NCBI GenBank assembly: GCA_019634735.1
Contig: JAHCAT010000006.1
Coordinates: 1 to 64,000, forward strand
Origin: Lysobacterales bacterium
GTDB taxonomy: Bacteria > Pseudomonadota > Gammaproteobacteria > Xanthomonadales > UBA2363
Direction of reading: 5' to 3'
Length of the DNA stretch: 64,000 nt
The notes below the pieces were generated by a model. The model saw only the letters and a list, made by a program, of their open reading frames with translations. It was not told where the DNA came from and ran no database searches. The position numbers were made by a program, and so were the translations under genes. This document shows positions 21,130 to 29,654 of the stretch, piece after piece; the stretch's first letter is position 1, and each line of letters begins with the position of its first letter.

Positions 21130-22458
21130 CTACCCGGCGATGTGCCGGATCACGGCCAGGGTTCGCTCCAGTGCGCCGCGCTCGGCAGCGATCAGGGCCG
21201 CGCCGCGCCGGCCCATGTCGGCGCAGCGCGCCGGATCCTCGAACAGTTCGATCACCGCCGGCGCCAGGCCCTCCGGGCCGTCCACGCGCAGCGCGGCGCC
21301 CGCCTCGAGCAGCAGGTCGGTGACTTCGGCGAAATTGAAGGTGTGCGGACCGACCACGATGGCGCGCCCGGCCAGCGCCGGCTCCAGCACGTTGTGGCCG
21401 CCGATCGGCTCCAGCGAACCGGCCACGAAGGCGACATCGCAGGCGGCGAAGAAGGTCATCAGCTCGCCCAGCGAATCGGCAACGAAACACTGGGTGCCGG
21501 GCTCCGCGACCTGGTGCTCGCTGCGGGTGCGCACCTGCAAGCCGGCCGCTTCCGCCGCGTTGGCGACGGCGCGGAAGCGTTCCGGATGGCGCGGCGCCAG
21601 TACCAGCAGGGCGTCCGGAAAACGCTGCAGGACCTGGGCATGCGCAGTCAGCACGGCCTGCTCCTCGCCCTCGTGGGTGCTGGCCGCGACCCAGATGGGG
21701 CGGTCGGCGCCGGCCTGCGCGCGCCAGGTCGCGCCCGCGGTCACGGTCGCCTCCGGCAGCTCGTAGTCGAACTTGAGGTTGCCGACCATGGCCAGGCGCT
21801 CGGGCTGCGCGCCAAGGCTGAGGAAGCGATCGTAATCGGTCTGCGACTGCGCGGCGATGAAGGTGGCCGAACGGATCGCCTCGCCGGCCAGCGGCTGCAC
21901 CGGGCCGTAGCCGCGCAGCGAGCGCTCCGACAGACGGGCATTGGCGATCACCACCGGGATGCCGCGGCGTCGGCAGATGAAATACAGGTTGGGCCAGATC
22001 TCGGTCTCCATGATCACCGCCAGGCGCGGCCGCACGCGGTCCAGGAAGCGCCGCACCGCGGCCGGGATGTCGTAAGGCAGGTAGACGTGGAAGATGCTGT
22101 CCCCGAACACCTGGCGCAGACGCTCCGACCCGGTCGGGGTCACCGTGGTCACTACCATCGGCCAGTCCCGGTAACGCTCGCGCAGGGCATGGATGAGCGG
22201 GATGGCAGCGTTCAGCTCGCCCACCGACACCGCATGCACCCAGATCGAATCGGTCGGGAAGCCCGGGCGCGGGAAATGGCCGAAACGCTCCGACCATCGC
22301 TGCAGATAGCTGCGCAGCTTCAGGCCGCGCACCAGCAGGCGGTACAGGATGATCGGCGTCGCCAGGTAGATGAAAGTCGTGTAGACCAGGCGCAGCAGCA
22401 GCAGGCGCAGGCGGGTCGGCCAGGAGTGCGGCTGCTTGATCGGTGTCGGGCCGGGCAT
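21130..22458 (-). CDS. waaA: 3-deoxy-D-manno-octulosonic acid transferase
   Basis: A 442-residue GT30 glycosyltransferase that attaches Kdo to lipid IVA on the cytoplasmic face of the inner membrane. An N-terminal membrane anchor (about residues 17-43) is followed by IWVHAVSVGELNAAIPLI with the catalytic Glu region, TTVTPTGSER, METEIWPNL, NARLSERS, VAASTHEGEE and the C-terminal nucleotide-sugar motif GSLEPIGGHNVLEP. The length is normal. The ATG at 22458 has no strong ribosome site. It is divergent from the LpxL-like acyltransferase, so lipid A-Kdo assembly genes sit back to back across a repeat-rich gap. Confidence 0.97.
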   Translation of the reverse strand: MPGPTPIKQPHSWPTRLRLLLLRLVYTTFIYLATPIILYRLLVRGLKLRSYLQRWSERFGHFPRPGFPTDSIWVHAVSVGELNAAIPLIHALRERYRDWPMVVTTVTPTGSERLRQVFGDSIFHVYLPYDIPAAVRRFLDRVRPRLAVIMETEIWPNLYFICRRRGIPVVIANARLSERSLRGYGPVQPLAGEAIRSATFIAAQSQTDYDRFLSLGAQPERLAMVGNLKFDYELPEATVTAGATWRAQAGADRPIWVAASTHEGEEQAVLTAHAQVLQRFPDALLVLAPRHPERFRAVANAAEAAGLQVRTRSEHQVAEPGTQCFVADSLGELMTFFAACDVAFVAGSLEPIGGHNVLEPALAGRAIVVGPHTFNFAEVTDLLLEAGAALRVDGPEGLAPAVIELFEDPARCADMGRRGAALIAAERGALERTLAVIRHIAG

Positions 22459-22479
22459 GTGGGGATTCTAGCGGGCTGG

Positions 22480-22550
22480 GGACTGGGGACCGGGGACCGG
22501 GGACCGGGGACCGGGGGCGGGAGATCGCGGCCAGGGCGGGGGATCGGGGG
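22480..22550. repeat. Short GGGACCG heptamer array upstream of waaA
   Basis: About five heptamer units (22486-22520) with decayed flanks, in the 374-base divergent gap between waaA and the LpxL-like gene. The rest of the gap shows no gene. TACAAT at 22797-22802 is a possible -10 for the acyltransferase but no clear -35 is seen. Confidence 0.8.
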
Positions 22551-22832
22551 CCGGGCAGTGGGGTCGTGCGGACCTTGGCACGGAGATCGGCAAGAGGGAT
22601 GGCAGCGTGGCAGCGTGAGGCCAGCGCAATGGGGGGAAGGGGCGTGGCCATTCTGCTCCCGCCGACGGCGGGTGGATGAGAGAGGCGGCGGCGCGCGTCT
22701 TGATCCGGGGCGCGGCAGACGTCGATGCGCGCGCCGCGCGTGCGGGTCCGTGCGCGTGGCCGCCGGCGGGGGCGCAGGTCATGGGGGCGACGGCGCCTAC
22801 AATGCCGCCATGGACTGCCGCCTGTTCGCGAC

Positions 22833-23759
22833 GTGAGCGCCGCCCCTGCCCTGCGCCTGCCCTTGCGCCTGCTGGCGCCGTGGCACTGGCCGGCCTGGCT
22901 GGGCCTGGGCCTGGTCTGGCTGATCGGCCGGTTGCCGTGGCGGCTGGCCCTGCCGGCGGGTGCTGCGCTCGGCACGGCACTGCGCCCGCTCATGACGGCA
23001 CGGCGTCGCATCGCCCGACGCAATCTCGCCCTGTGCTTTCCCGATCTGCCGGCTGCCGAGCGCGAGGCCCTGCTGCGCGCCCACTTCGCCGACCTGGGGC
23101 GGATGCTGGCCGAGTTCGCGCTGAGCTGGATGGCCAGCGACCGCGCGTTCGCGCGCATTCCCTGTCGCCTGCGCGGACTGGAACACCTGGCCGCCGTGCA
23201 GGCGAAGGGCCGCGGCGCCCTGCTGGTCGGCGGCCACTTCAGCCACCTCGAGCTGTGCGCCCGCCTGGTCGCGCAGCAGGTGCCGCTGGCCGGCCTGTAC
23301 CGCGAACACGGTTCGCCGGTGTTCGAATGGGCCGTGAAACGTCGCCGCCTGCGCTACGCACAGGCGATGTTCGGGCGTCGCGAGCTGCGCGCCACGGTGC
23401 GCCACCTGCGCGCCGGCGGCACCTTGTGGTACGCCCCGGACCAGGACATGCGCGGCAAGGACAGCGTGTTCGCCCCGTTCTTCGGCGTCCAGGCCAGCAC
23501 CATCACCGCAACGCACCACCTGGCGCGCCTGTCCGGCGCTGCCGTGCTGCCGTTCTCGCACCGGCGACTGCCCGGATCGGCCGGCTACGAACTGCAGATC
23601 GGCGCGCCGCTCGCGGATTTCCCGTCGGCCGACGAGGTCGCCGACACCGGCCGCGTCAACACGGCGATCGAAGCCATGGTGCGTGCCGCACCCGAGCAGT
23701 ACCTGTGGATCCACAAGCGGTTCAAGACACGGCCTGCGGGCGAGCCCGGCGTCTATTGA
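22833..23759 (+). CDS. LpxL/LpxM-like lysophospholipid/lipid A acyltransferase
   Basis: A 308-residue inner-membrane acyltransferase that adds a secondary acyl chain to lipid A or a related lipid. An N-terminal hydrophobic anchor (about residues 12-45) precedes RRRIARRNLALCFPDL, the active-site GGHFSHLEL (HX4E), LYREHGSPVFEW, LWYAPDQDMRGKDSVFAPFFG and YLWIHKRFKTRP. GTG at 22833 is the preferred start because it gives the family's usual length; the open frame extends 36 codons further but with an Arg-rich unlike N-terminus. The GTG overlaps the stop (GTGA) of a tiny ORF starting at 22811. It is divergent from waaA. Confidence 0.9.
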   Translation: MSAAPALRLPLRLLAPWHWPAWLGLGLVWLIGRLPWRLALPAGAALGTALRPLMTARRRIARRNLALCFPDLPAAEREALLRAHFADLGRMLAEFALSWMASDRAFARIPCRLRGLEHLAAVQAKGRGALLVGGHFSHLELCARLVAQQVPLAGLYREHGSPVFEWAVKRRRLRYAQAMFGRRELRATVRHLRAGGTLWYAPDQDMRGKDSVFAPFFGVQASTITATHHLARLSGAAVLPFSHRRLPGSAGYELQIGAPLADFPSADEVADTGRVNTAIEAMVRAAPEQYLWIHKRFKTRPAGEPGVY

Positions 23760-24094
23760 GGCGGGGACCGGGGACAGGGGACCGGGGACCGGGGACGAGG
23801 GATCAGGGCAGCGGGATGCGTTTCGCGCTGGGCGCGTTGTCGTCGTCTCCCACGCAAGCGATGAGAAGGCGAGTGTCGTCGCCCGCATGGCAGGGGCCTG
23901 GAACTCGGCTCCCAAGTCCGGGTGCGAATCACGGATGCCGGTGTCGACTTTCCCGGTTCCGGGTCCCATGTCCGAAGTCCCGTGGGCCGAGTCCCCGGTC
24001 CCCGGTCCCCGGTCCCCTGTCCCCTGTCCCCGGTCCCGAGTCCCGAGTCCCGGGTCCCGGGTCCCGAGTCCCGGCATCAGGCATCAGGCATCAG
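23760..24094. repeat. Opposed heptamer arrays between lpxL-like gene and pilS
   Basis: The 331-base gap holds a GGGACCG-type array just after the acyltransferase (23763-23797) and, in inverse orientation, a GGTCCCC/GAGTCCC/GGGTCCC array at about 23993-24072, followed by CATCAGG units (24074-24094) that run into the 3' end of pilS. About 190 bases of non-repeat DNA lie between, in which I see no gene. The inverted arrays could fold into a large imperfect hairpin between convergent genes. Confidence 0.9.
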
Positions 24095-25749
24095 GCCGCG
24101 TCGTGATGGATCAGGGCCTGACGATGGAAGCGGATCACGAAGCAGGCGCCGCCCTGGGCATCGGGTGCGTCGCGGTAGTCGAGGTCGGCACTGTTCGCCT
24201 GGCACAGTTCCCGGCACAGGTACAGGCCCAGTCCGGTGCCGCCGGTACCGGCGCCGGTGGTGTAGAACGGCTTGAACGCCTGCTCGACGCGATCGGCGGG
24301 AATGCCGCGCCCGTTGTCCGCCACCGAAAGCGTCAGTGCGCCATCCTCGGCGGCCTTGAGCGACACGGTGATGCGCAGGGGCCGCTCCGGATGGCGGCCG
24401 TAGTTGAGGCTGTTGCCCAGCAGGTTGCCGACCACCTGCTCCAGGTGCACCGGGTCGAACAGCACCTCGCAGGCGCGGCCCGGCGTGCGTATCACCAGCT
24501 CGTCGCCCTCCGGCAGCCGGGTCAGGCGGAACTCGTCCAGGTAGCGGGTCAGCCAGGTCTCCAGCTCGACGGTCTCCGGCTTGGCGCGCTCGCGCTTGGC
24601 GAGGTCGAGCACGCCGCGCACGATCCGCTCCAGCCGCTGGCCGTGCTTGTCGATGATCTCGACCAGGCGCCGGTCGCGCGCCGGCAGGTCCTTGGATTCA
24701 CCCAGCAGTTGCCCTGCCTGCTGGATCGCCGCCAGCGGATTGCGCAGTTCGTGGGCGATGCTGGCGCTCAGGCGGCCGAGCGTGTCCAGGGTCAGCTCCT
24801 CGGCGCGCAGCTCGAGCAGCCGGGTGTCCTCCAGGAACACCACGGTCAGGCCGTCGCTCTCGGCGAACAGGCGCAGGAAACGCGCCAGCGCCGGATCGCC
24901 GCCCTCGTTCAGCGCCGTGTGGCTATGCGGTTGCTCGCCGCTGGTGCGCCAGCGCTGCCAGGCTTCCGCCAGCGGCACGCTGTACTGGCCGACCGGCGCG
25001 ACGCCGCGCCGTCGGGTTCCGAGCAGGCGCCAGGCCGATTCGTTCATGCGCTGCACGCGGCCCTCGCGATCGAGCACCAGCACGCCGGTGCGCATGCGTT
25101 GCACGATCAGGTCGTTCAGCCGGTCCAGGTCGACCAGCTCGGCGCCACGCCGCTCCGCCAGCGCCTCGGCCAGGCGTGCGCGACGACCCATCAGCGAGGC
25201 GACCGCCGCGACCACAAAGCAGACCACGCTGATCGCGGCGGCGTTCGCAGTGACGTGTTCCATGGCGCCACCGCCGATGCCGTGCGAGAACACCGCACCC
25301 AGCATGGCGATCACCGCCAGCGCCGCGGCGCCCATCGCCAGCCGCACCGGCAGGTAGTTGGCGGTCGCCGCCAGCGACACCAGCAGCAGCAGCGGCACGG
25401 TGGATTCCAGGCCACGGGTCAGCAGCATGGCCAGGGAGATCGCCACGATGTCGATGAGCAGGCCCAGCACCAGTTCGACCGCGCCGCTGATCCTCTCGTT
25501 GAGCGCGTACAGGGTCAGCACCAGGCCGGCGCCCAGGTAGCAGATCGCCAGTGCGCGGGTCACGTGCAGGTCGCCGAAGCGCACCCATTCGCGGTCGTAG
25601 GCGCCGAAGGTCAGCGCCACCGCCAGCAGGCCGAGCAGCAGGCGGTAGGCGCGCAGGTAGTACAGCTCGCGCCGCTGCGGTGCGGCGATCTGGCCTGCCT
25701 GGACCATGTCCATGAAGGTGGCGACCAGGCTGTTGCGCCGCTGTTCCAT
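24091..25749 (-). CDS. pilS: PilS-like sensor histidine kinase of the type IV pilus PilSR system
   Basis: A 552-residue membrane kinase. Six hydrophobic helices (about residues 32-200) precede a PAS domain (LNDLIVQRMRTGVLVLD), a HisKA domain with SASIAHELRNPLAAIQQAG (His about 340) and a HATPase domain (DNGRGIPADR, GTGGTGLGLYL). This six-helix plus PAS layout matches PilS, the pilin-sensing kinase that pairs with PilR to drive sigma-54 transcription of pilA. AAAGGAG lies 5 bases before the ATG at 25749. Unusually it is 8.8 kb from pilR (34572), with the chaperone-usher operon in between. The 3' end touches a CATCAGG repeat array. Confidence 0.85.
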   Translation of the reverse strand: MEQRRNSLVATFMDMVQAGQIAAPQRRELYYLRAYRLLLGLLAVALTFGAYDREWVRFGDLHVTRALAICYLGAGLVLTLYALNERISGAVELVLGLLIDIVAISLAMLLTRGLESTVPLLLLVSLAATANYLPVRLAMGAAALAVIAMLGAVFSHGIGGGAMEHVTANAAAISVVCFVVAAVASLMGRRARLAEALAERRGAELVDLDRLNDLIVQRMRTGVLVLDREGRVQRMNESAWRLLGTRRRGVAPVGQYSVPLAEAWQRWRTSGEQPHSHTALNEGGDPALARFLRLFAESDGLTVVFLEDTRLLELRAEELTLDTLGRLSASIAHELRNPLAAIQQAGQLLGESKDLPARDRRLVEIIDKHGQRLERIVRGVLDLAKRERAKPETVELETWLTRYLDEFRLTRLPEGDELVIRTPGRACEVLFDPVHLEQVVGNLLGNSLNYGRHPERPLRITVSLKAAEDGALTLSVADNGRGIPADRVEQAFKPFYTTGAGTGGTGLGLYLCRELCQANSADLDYRDAPDAQGGACFVIRFHRQALIHHDAA

Positions 25750-25909
25750 CGTCGCTCCTTTGCTGCCCTGCGCTGGCGGCACAAGCATAGCCGCATGGCG
25801 GCAACCGCGACCAAGCGGCCGCGCGGCGTGAATCCGCCGTTGGCACCCTGGGGGCGGCTGCGACGCGAACGGCGGACACCGGCTATGCCGGCGCCGCCCG
25901 GCGTGCAGG

Positions 25910-27172
25910 TCAGGCCGGGATGCGGACGGGGCGCGGCGCGGTCCTGGCGCCGGCGGCCGGCCAGCGGGCCTGGATCCAGGGCAGCACGCACTCGGGCGAC
26001 AAGGGGCGCGCCACCAGGTAGCCCTGGGCCAGGTCGCAGCCGGCATCGACGAGCAGATTCATGGTCGCCTCGTCTTCGACGCCCTCGGCGGCGACCCGAA
26101 GACCCAGGCTGTGGCCCAGATCGATGATCGATTTCACCACGGCCCGCGATTCGTGCGAGCGGGTCGCCGAAGAAACGAAGGACCGGTCCACCTTGACCTC
26201 CGAGAACGGCAGCCGGACCAGTTGCAGCATGGACGAGAACCCGGTCCCGAAATCGTCGATCGACAACTGGAAGCCCTTCATGCGCAGACGGGTCAGCAGG
26301 CCCAGGGAAGCGACGGGGTCGTCCATCGCCGCCGTTTCGGTCAGCTCGAAGATGACCTCGGCAGGCACCAGGCCGGCCCGCTCGCAACGCGCCGATACCC
26401 GCTCCACGAAGCCAGTGTCCGACAGGGTGCGGGGCGACAGGTTCACCGACAGTTGGGGCTGCAGGCCGGGTTCCAGGGCCGAGGCCGGCAATGTGTCGCG
26501 CAGGCGCGCATACCAGTCCAGCGCAATGTCGAGCACGCAGTCGGTGAGGCCGTCGACCAGGCCCAGCCGTTCGGCCATGGGCACGAAACGCGCCGGCCCG
26601 ATGGTGCCAAGCACGGGGTGCTGCCAGCGCACCAGCGCCTCGAACCCCGCCAGCTTTCCGCTGCCGCAATCGATCTTGGGCTGATAGGCCACCGAAAGAT
26701 CGCGTTCGGCAATGGCATCGGCGAGATCCTCGGCCAGGGACTGGTCGGCACCGGCCTGTTCCGGACACGGCTCGGTCGATCCCCCAGCGGCAGGGCACTC
26801 GCCCGCATCCCGCAACAGCGCGCGAAGCTGCGCAGGACGGAATGGCTTGCACAGGATGCCGGCGATCGCCAGGCCCAACTCCCCTGCGGTGCGGCTGGCG
26901 GCCTCCAGCACCCGGCAGTCGAGCCCGCTGACGATCACCAGGCGCGCGCGGCAGCCCACCTGCGCCAGCCGCTCGATCACCTGCACGCCATCCATTCCGG
27001 GCAGCACCAGGTCGAGCACCAGGTGGTCGGGGCGGAACTGCGCCAGCGCGTGCAGGAACGCCTCGCCGTCGCCGGCGCATTGCACCTCGAATCCGGCCGA
27101 AAGCGCGATCTGTCGGATCGTCCCGGCGACCAGGGCGTCGTCGTCCAGCACCAGCAGTCGTTGCGCTTTCAT
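25910..27172 (-). CDS. Response regulator with EAL phosphodiesterase output
   Basis: A 420-residue cytoplasmic protein. The receiver domain (residues 1-120) has LVLDDDALV, the phospho-acceptor Asp in LVLDLVLPGMDG, and the Lys in ILCKPF. The EAL domain (from about 160) shows YQPKIDCGSG, FEALVRW, VNLSPRT, ELTETAAMDD, DDFGTGFSS, VKVDRSF, AEGVED and AQGYLVARP, so all c-di-GMP phosphodiesterase residues appear intact. Its ATG overlaps the stop of the hybrid kinase (ATGA), making that kinase the likely phosphodonor. As the last gene of the riboswitch-controlled pilus operon, it would lower c-di-GMP when the operon is expressed. Confidence 0.92.
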   Translation of the reverse strand: MKAQRLLVLDDDALVAGTIRQIALSAGFEVQCAGDGEAFLHALAQFRPDHLVLDLVLPGMDGVQVIERLAQVGCRARLVIVSGLDCRVLEAASRTAGELGLAIAGILCKPFRPAQLRALLRDAGECPAAGGSTEPCPEQAGADQSLAEDLADAIAERDLSVAYQPKIDCGSGKLAGFEALVRWQHPVLGTIGPARFVPMAERLGLVDGLTDCVLDIALDWYARLRDTLPASALEPGLQPQLSVNLSPRTLSDTGFVERVSARCERAGLVPAEVIFELTETAAMDDPVASLGLLTRLRMKGFQLSIDDFGTGFSSMLQLVRLPFSEVKVDRSFVSSATRSHESRAVVKSIIDLGHSLGLRVAAEGVEDEATMNLLVDAGCDLAQGYLVARPLSPECVLPWIQARWPAAGARTAPRPVRIPA

Positions 27173-29202
27173 TGCGTCGTTCCAGGGGAGGGGCAGGCGT
27201 CCAGCACCAGGCGCAGCTTGCGGGCCAGGTCGGCCCGGCGGTAGGGCTTGCTCAGCAGCACCACGTTCGCCTCCAGGCGACCGTCGAGACTGAGTGCGTT
27301 CTCCGGAAAACCAGAGGCGTACAACACCGGCAGGGCCGGGCGGAGGTCGCGCGCGGCGGTCGCCAGTTGCCGGCCATCGAGCCGACCCGGCATCACCACG
27401 TCGGTGAACAGCACATCGATGTCCGGAGCCTGCCCGAGCAGCGCCAGCGCCTCGCTGCCCGACGCCGCGACCCGCACGCGGTAGCCCAGGGCCAGCAGTT
27501 GCTCGCGGGCGTATTCGCGTACCAGGTCGTCGTCCTCGACAAGCAGCACGCATTCGCCGGAGCCACGGGCCGGTGGCTCGGCGGGCACCGGAAGCGCGCG
27601 CGGTTGCCCGGCGACGGCATCGGCGCGCGGCAGGTAGACCCGCACCGTGGTGCCGACCCCAGCTTCGGAGTACACCGCGACATGGCCGCGCGACTGTTTC
27701 ACAAACCCCCAGACCATCGACAGGCCCAGACCGGTGCCGTGGCCGCGCTGCTTGGTCGTGAAGAACGGCTCGAAGACACGGGGCAGGTCCGCCGGTGCGA
27801 TGCCGCACCCGGTGTCGGTCACCGCCAGCAGTACGTGGTCGCCCGCCTGCACGCCAGGGTGGCCGGCCGCGTAGTCGGCATCCAGGAAGACGTCGCTGGT
27901 CTCCAGCAGCAGGCGGCCGCCCGCCGGCATCGCGTCGCGCGCGTTCAGGCACAGGTTGAGCAGCGCGTTCTCCAGCTGGCCGGCGTCCGCCAGGGCGCAC
28001 CAGCGCGCGGGCGCGCCGGCGACCGTGATGTCCACACCGCCGCCCAGGCTGCGCCGGAGCAGGGGCAGCATGCCCTGGACCAGCGCCGCCACGTCGATGC
28101 GGGTCGGCGCCAGCGGCTGGCGCCGGCCGAACGCCAGCAGCCGGCTGGTGAGCTGGCCGCCCAGGTCGGCCGCGGCGCCGATCATGCCGGCCAGTTCGGC
28201 CAGGTCCGGGCGCTCGCCGGCGAGCGCCTCGGTCAGCAGCTCGGCGTTGCCCTGCATGACGGTGAGCAGGTTGTTGAAGTCGTGGGCGACGCCGCCGGTG
28301 AGCTGGCCCAGCGCCTCGAGCCGCTGCGACTGCGCAAGCTGCTCCTCAAGCCTGCGACGCTCGGTGATGTCGACCGCCATGACGATGCGCGCCGGTCGCC
28401 CGGCGTAGACGATGTCGTCGGCGTGCACCTCGGCCAGCAGGGTCTCGCCATCGCGGGACAGGTGGGTCCACACGCCGGCATTGACCATGCCTTCCCGGCG
28501 CGTGGCGTCGAACGCCGCCAGCCGGGCACGGTCGCCGACCGGCCGGATGTCCTCGATGGTCATGGACAGGAACTCGCGTTCGCTCCAGCCATAGCGCTCC
28601 ACGGCGCGGCCGTTGACCTCCAGGAAGCGCAGCGACTCCAGGTCGTACACCCACATCGGATGCGGATTGCGCCGGAACAGCAGCCGGTACTTCTCCTCGC
28701 TGCGGCGCACCGCCTCCTGCGCGTCGCGCCTTGCGGTGATGTCCATCCGCACCAGCACCGCGCCATCCCCGGCGCCCGGCGGAACCGGCCGCCCGACCAG
28801 GCGCAGCCAACGCTCTTCCACGCCGTCGGGCCACGCGTACTCGATGTCGAACGCGCCGCGGCGTCCGGTCAGCAGTTCCACCACGGCATCCGCCGCTTCC
28901 CAGGCCGAGGGCGGCACCACGCCCTCCCCATGGTGGAGGTAGTGGGCGACGAAGTCGTCGCCGCGCGCAGGCGGATCCGCGATGCCCAGGCCGGGCGCAT
29001 TGCTGGCCACGACCCGGCCCTGGCCATCGACCAGCACGATGTCGGCCGGAATGGCATCGACCATGGCGGCCAGAGGCCCCGCCGGACTGCCGTCGGGCGT
29101 GCCGGATGGGGCGCGGCCGGCGGGCCGTCGACGGGTGCGGGCCGGCAGCCGCGCCCCAAGCGGGCCGGGCCGGCACCCCTCGGGCGGCGGCTGCGCGCTC
29201 AC
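27169..29202 (-). CDS. PAS-containing hybrid histidine kinase/receiver
   Basis: A soluble hybrid kinase of about 677 residues. Two PAS-like modules (about residues 47-180 and 185-310; the second starts with EEKYRLLFRRNPHPMWVYD), a HisKA domain with LGQLTGGVAHDFNNLL, a HATPase domain (DTGCGIAPADLPRVFEPFF, GTGLGLSM) and a C-terminal receiver (VLLVEDDDLVREY, DVLFTDVVMPG). No membrane segment is seen. The start is uncertain: GTG at 29202 is chosen because it overlaps the stop of the upstream pilin-like gene (GTGA), while the first ATG is at 29064 just before the first PAS domain. It also overlaps the REC-EAL gene downstream. Confidence 0.88.
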   Translation of the reverse strand: MSAQPPPEGCRPGPLGARLPARTRRRPAGRAPSGTPDGSPAGPLAAMVDAIPADIVLVDGQGRVVASNAPGLGIADPPARGDDFVAHYLHHGEGVVPPSAWEAADAVVELLTGRRGAFDIEYAWPDGVEERWLRLVGRPVPPGAGDGAVLVRMDITARRDAQEAVRRSEEKYRLLFRRNPHPMWVYDLESLRFLEVNGRAVERYGWSEREFLSMTIEDIRPVGDRARLAAFDATRREGMVNAGVWTHLSRDGETLLAEVHADDIVYAGRPARIVMAVDITERRRLEEQLAQSQRLEALGQLTGGVAHDFNNLLTVMQGNAELLTEALAGERPDLAELAGMIGAAADLGGQLTSRLLAFGRRQPLAPTRIDVAALVQGMLPLLRRSLGGGVDITVAGAPARWCALADAGQLENALLNLCLNARDAMPAGGRLLLETSDVFLDADYAAGHPGVQAGDHVLLAVTDTGCGIAPADLPRVFEPFFTTKQRGHGTGLGLSMVWGFVKQSRGHVAVYSEAGVGTTVRVYLPRADAVAGQPRALPVPAEPPARGSGECVLLVEDDDLVREYAREQLLALGYRVRVAASGSEALALLGQAPDIDVLFTDVVMPGRLDGRQLATAARDLRPALPVLYASGFPENALSLDGRLEANVVLLSKPYRRADLARKLRLVLDACPSPGTTQ

Positions 29203-29654
29203 CAGGTCACCTGCACGACGACCACGCCCGCATAGTGACCGGCGCGCGCCAGCGGCTGCGGCGGCAGCCGCCCGTGGACGGTATGCGCGCTGCCGGTCGG
29301 TCCGGCGCTGCCCGCGACCACCTGGCTGCCGCCGCTGCCGTCGCCCCACGGAATGCTGCGCAGCGGATCGACATACAGGCCGAACAGCAGGCTGTCCGGA
29401 CCACTGGTCATTTCGTGCAATCCCCCCGGCCCGGTGCCGGGCACCAGGGCGATGCTGTAGGCGGTGGTTTCCGCGCAGTTCACGGTCAGGGTTCCGGCAC
29501 TGTCGACCGGGGCGCCGGACAGGGGATTGACCGGACCGAAGGCGAGGCCCGTCGCCGACACCACGCAGGCCGCCTGCAGGGGTGGCACGCAACCGGCCAG
29601 CAGCAGGCCGAGCAGCCGTGCCGGTCCGTCCGGCAGCAAGGGCATCATGCGCAT
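29199..29654 (-). CDS. SCPU-domain minor pilus subunit (spore coat U-like)
   Basis: A 151-residue secreted subunit: signal peptide ([20 protein letters not shown], cleavage near LQA-A) and a spore coat U (SCPU) domain, which forms the incomplete Ig fold of archaic chaperone-usher pilins. Recognisable are ACVVSATGLAFGPVNPLSG, TLTVNCAETTAYSIAL, LLFGLYVDPLRSIPWGDG, and a C-terminal strand HYAGVVVVQVTW. GAGGAG lies 8 bases before the ATG at 29654, which overlaps the usher by 10 bases; ATG at 29648 is an alternative. It is likely a minor or tip subunit, though it lacks the second domain of CsuE-like tips. Confidence 0.85.
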   Translation of the reverse strand: MRMMPLLPDGPARLLGLLLAGCVPPLQAACVVSATGLAFGPVNPLSGAPVDSAGTLTVNCAETTAYSIALVPGTGPGGLHEMTSGPDSLLFGLYVDPLRSIPWGDGSGGSQVVAGSAGPTGSAHTVHGRLPPQPLARAGHYAGVVVVQVTW

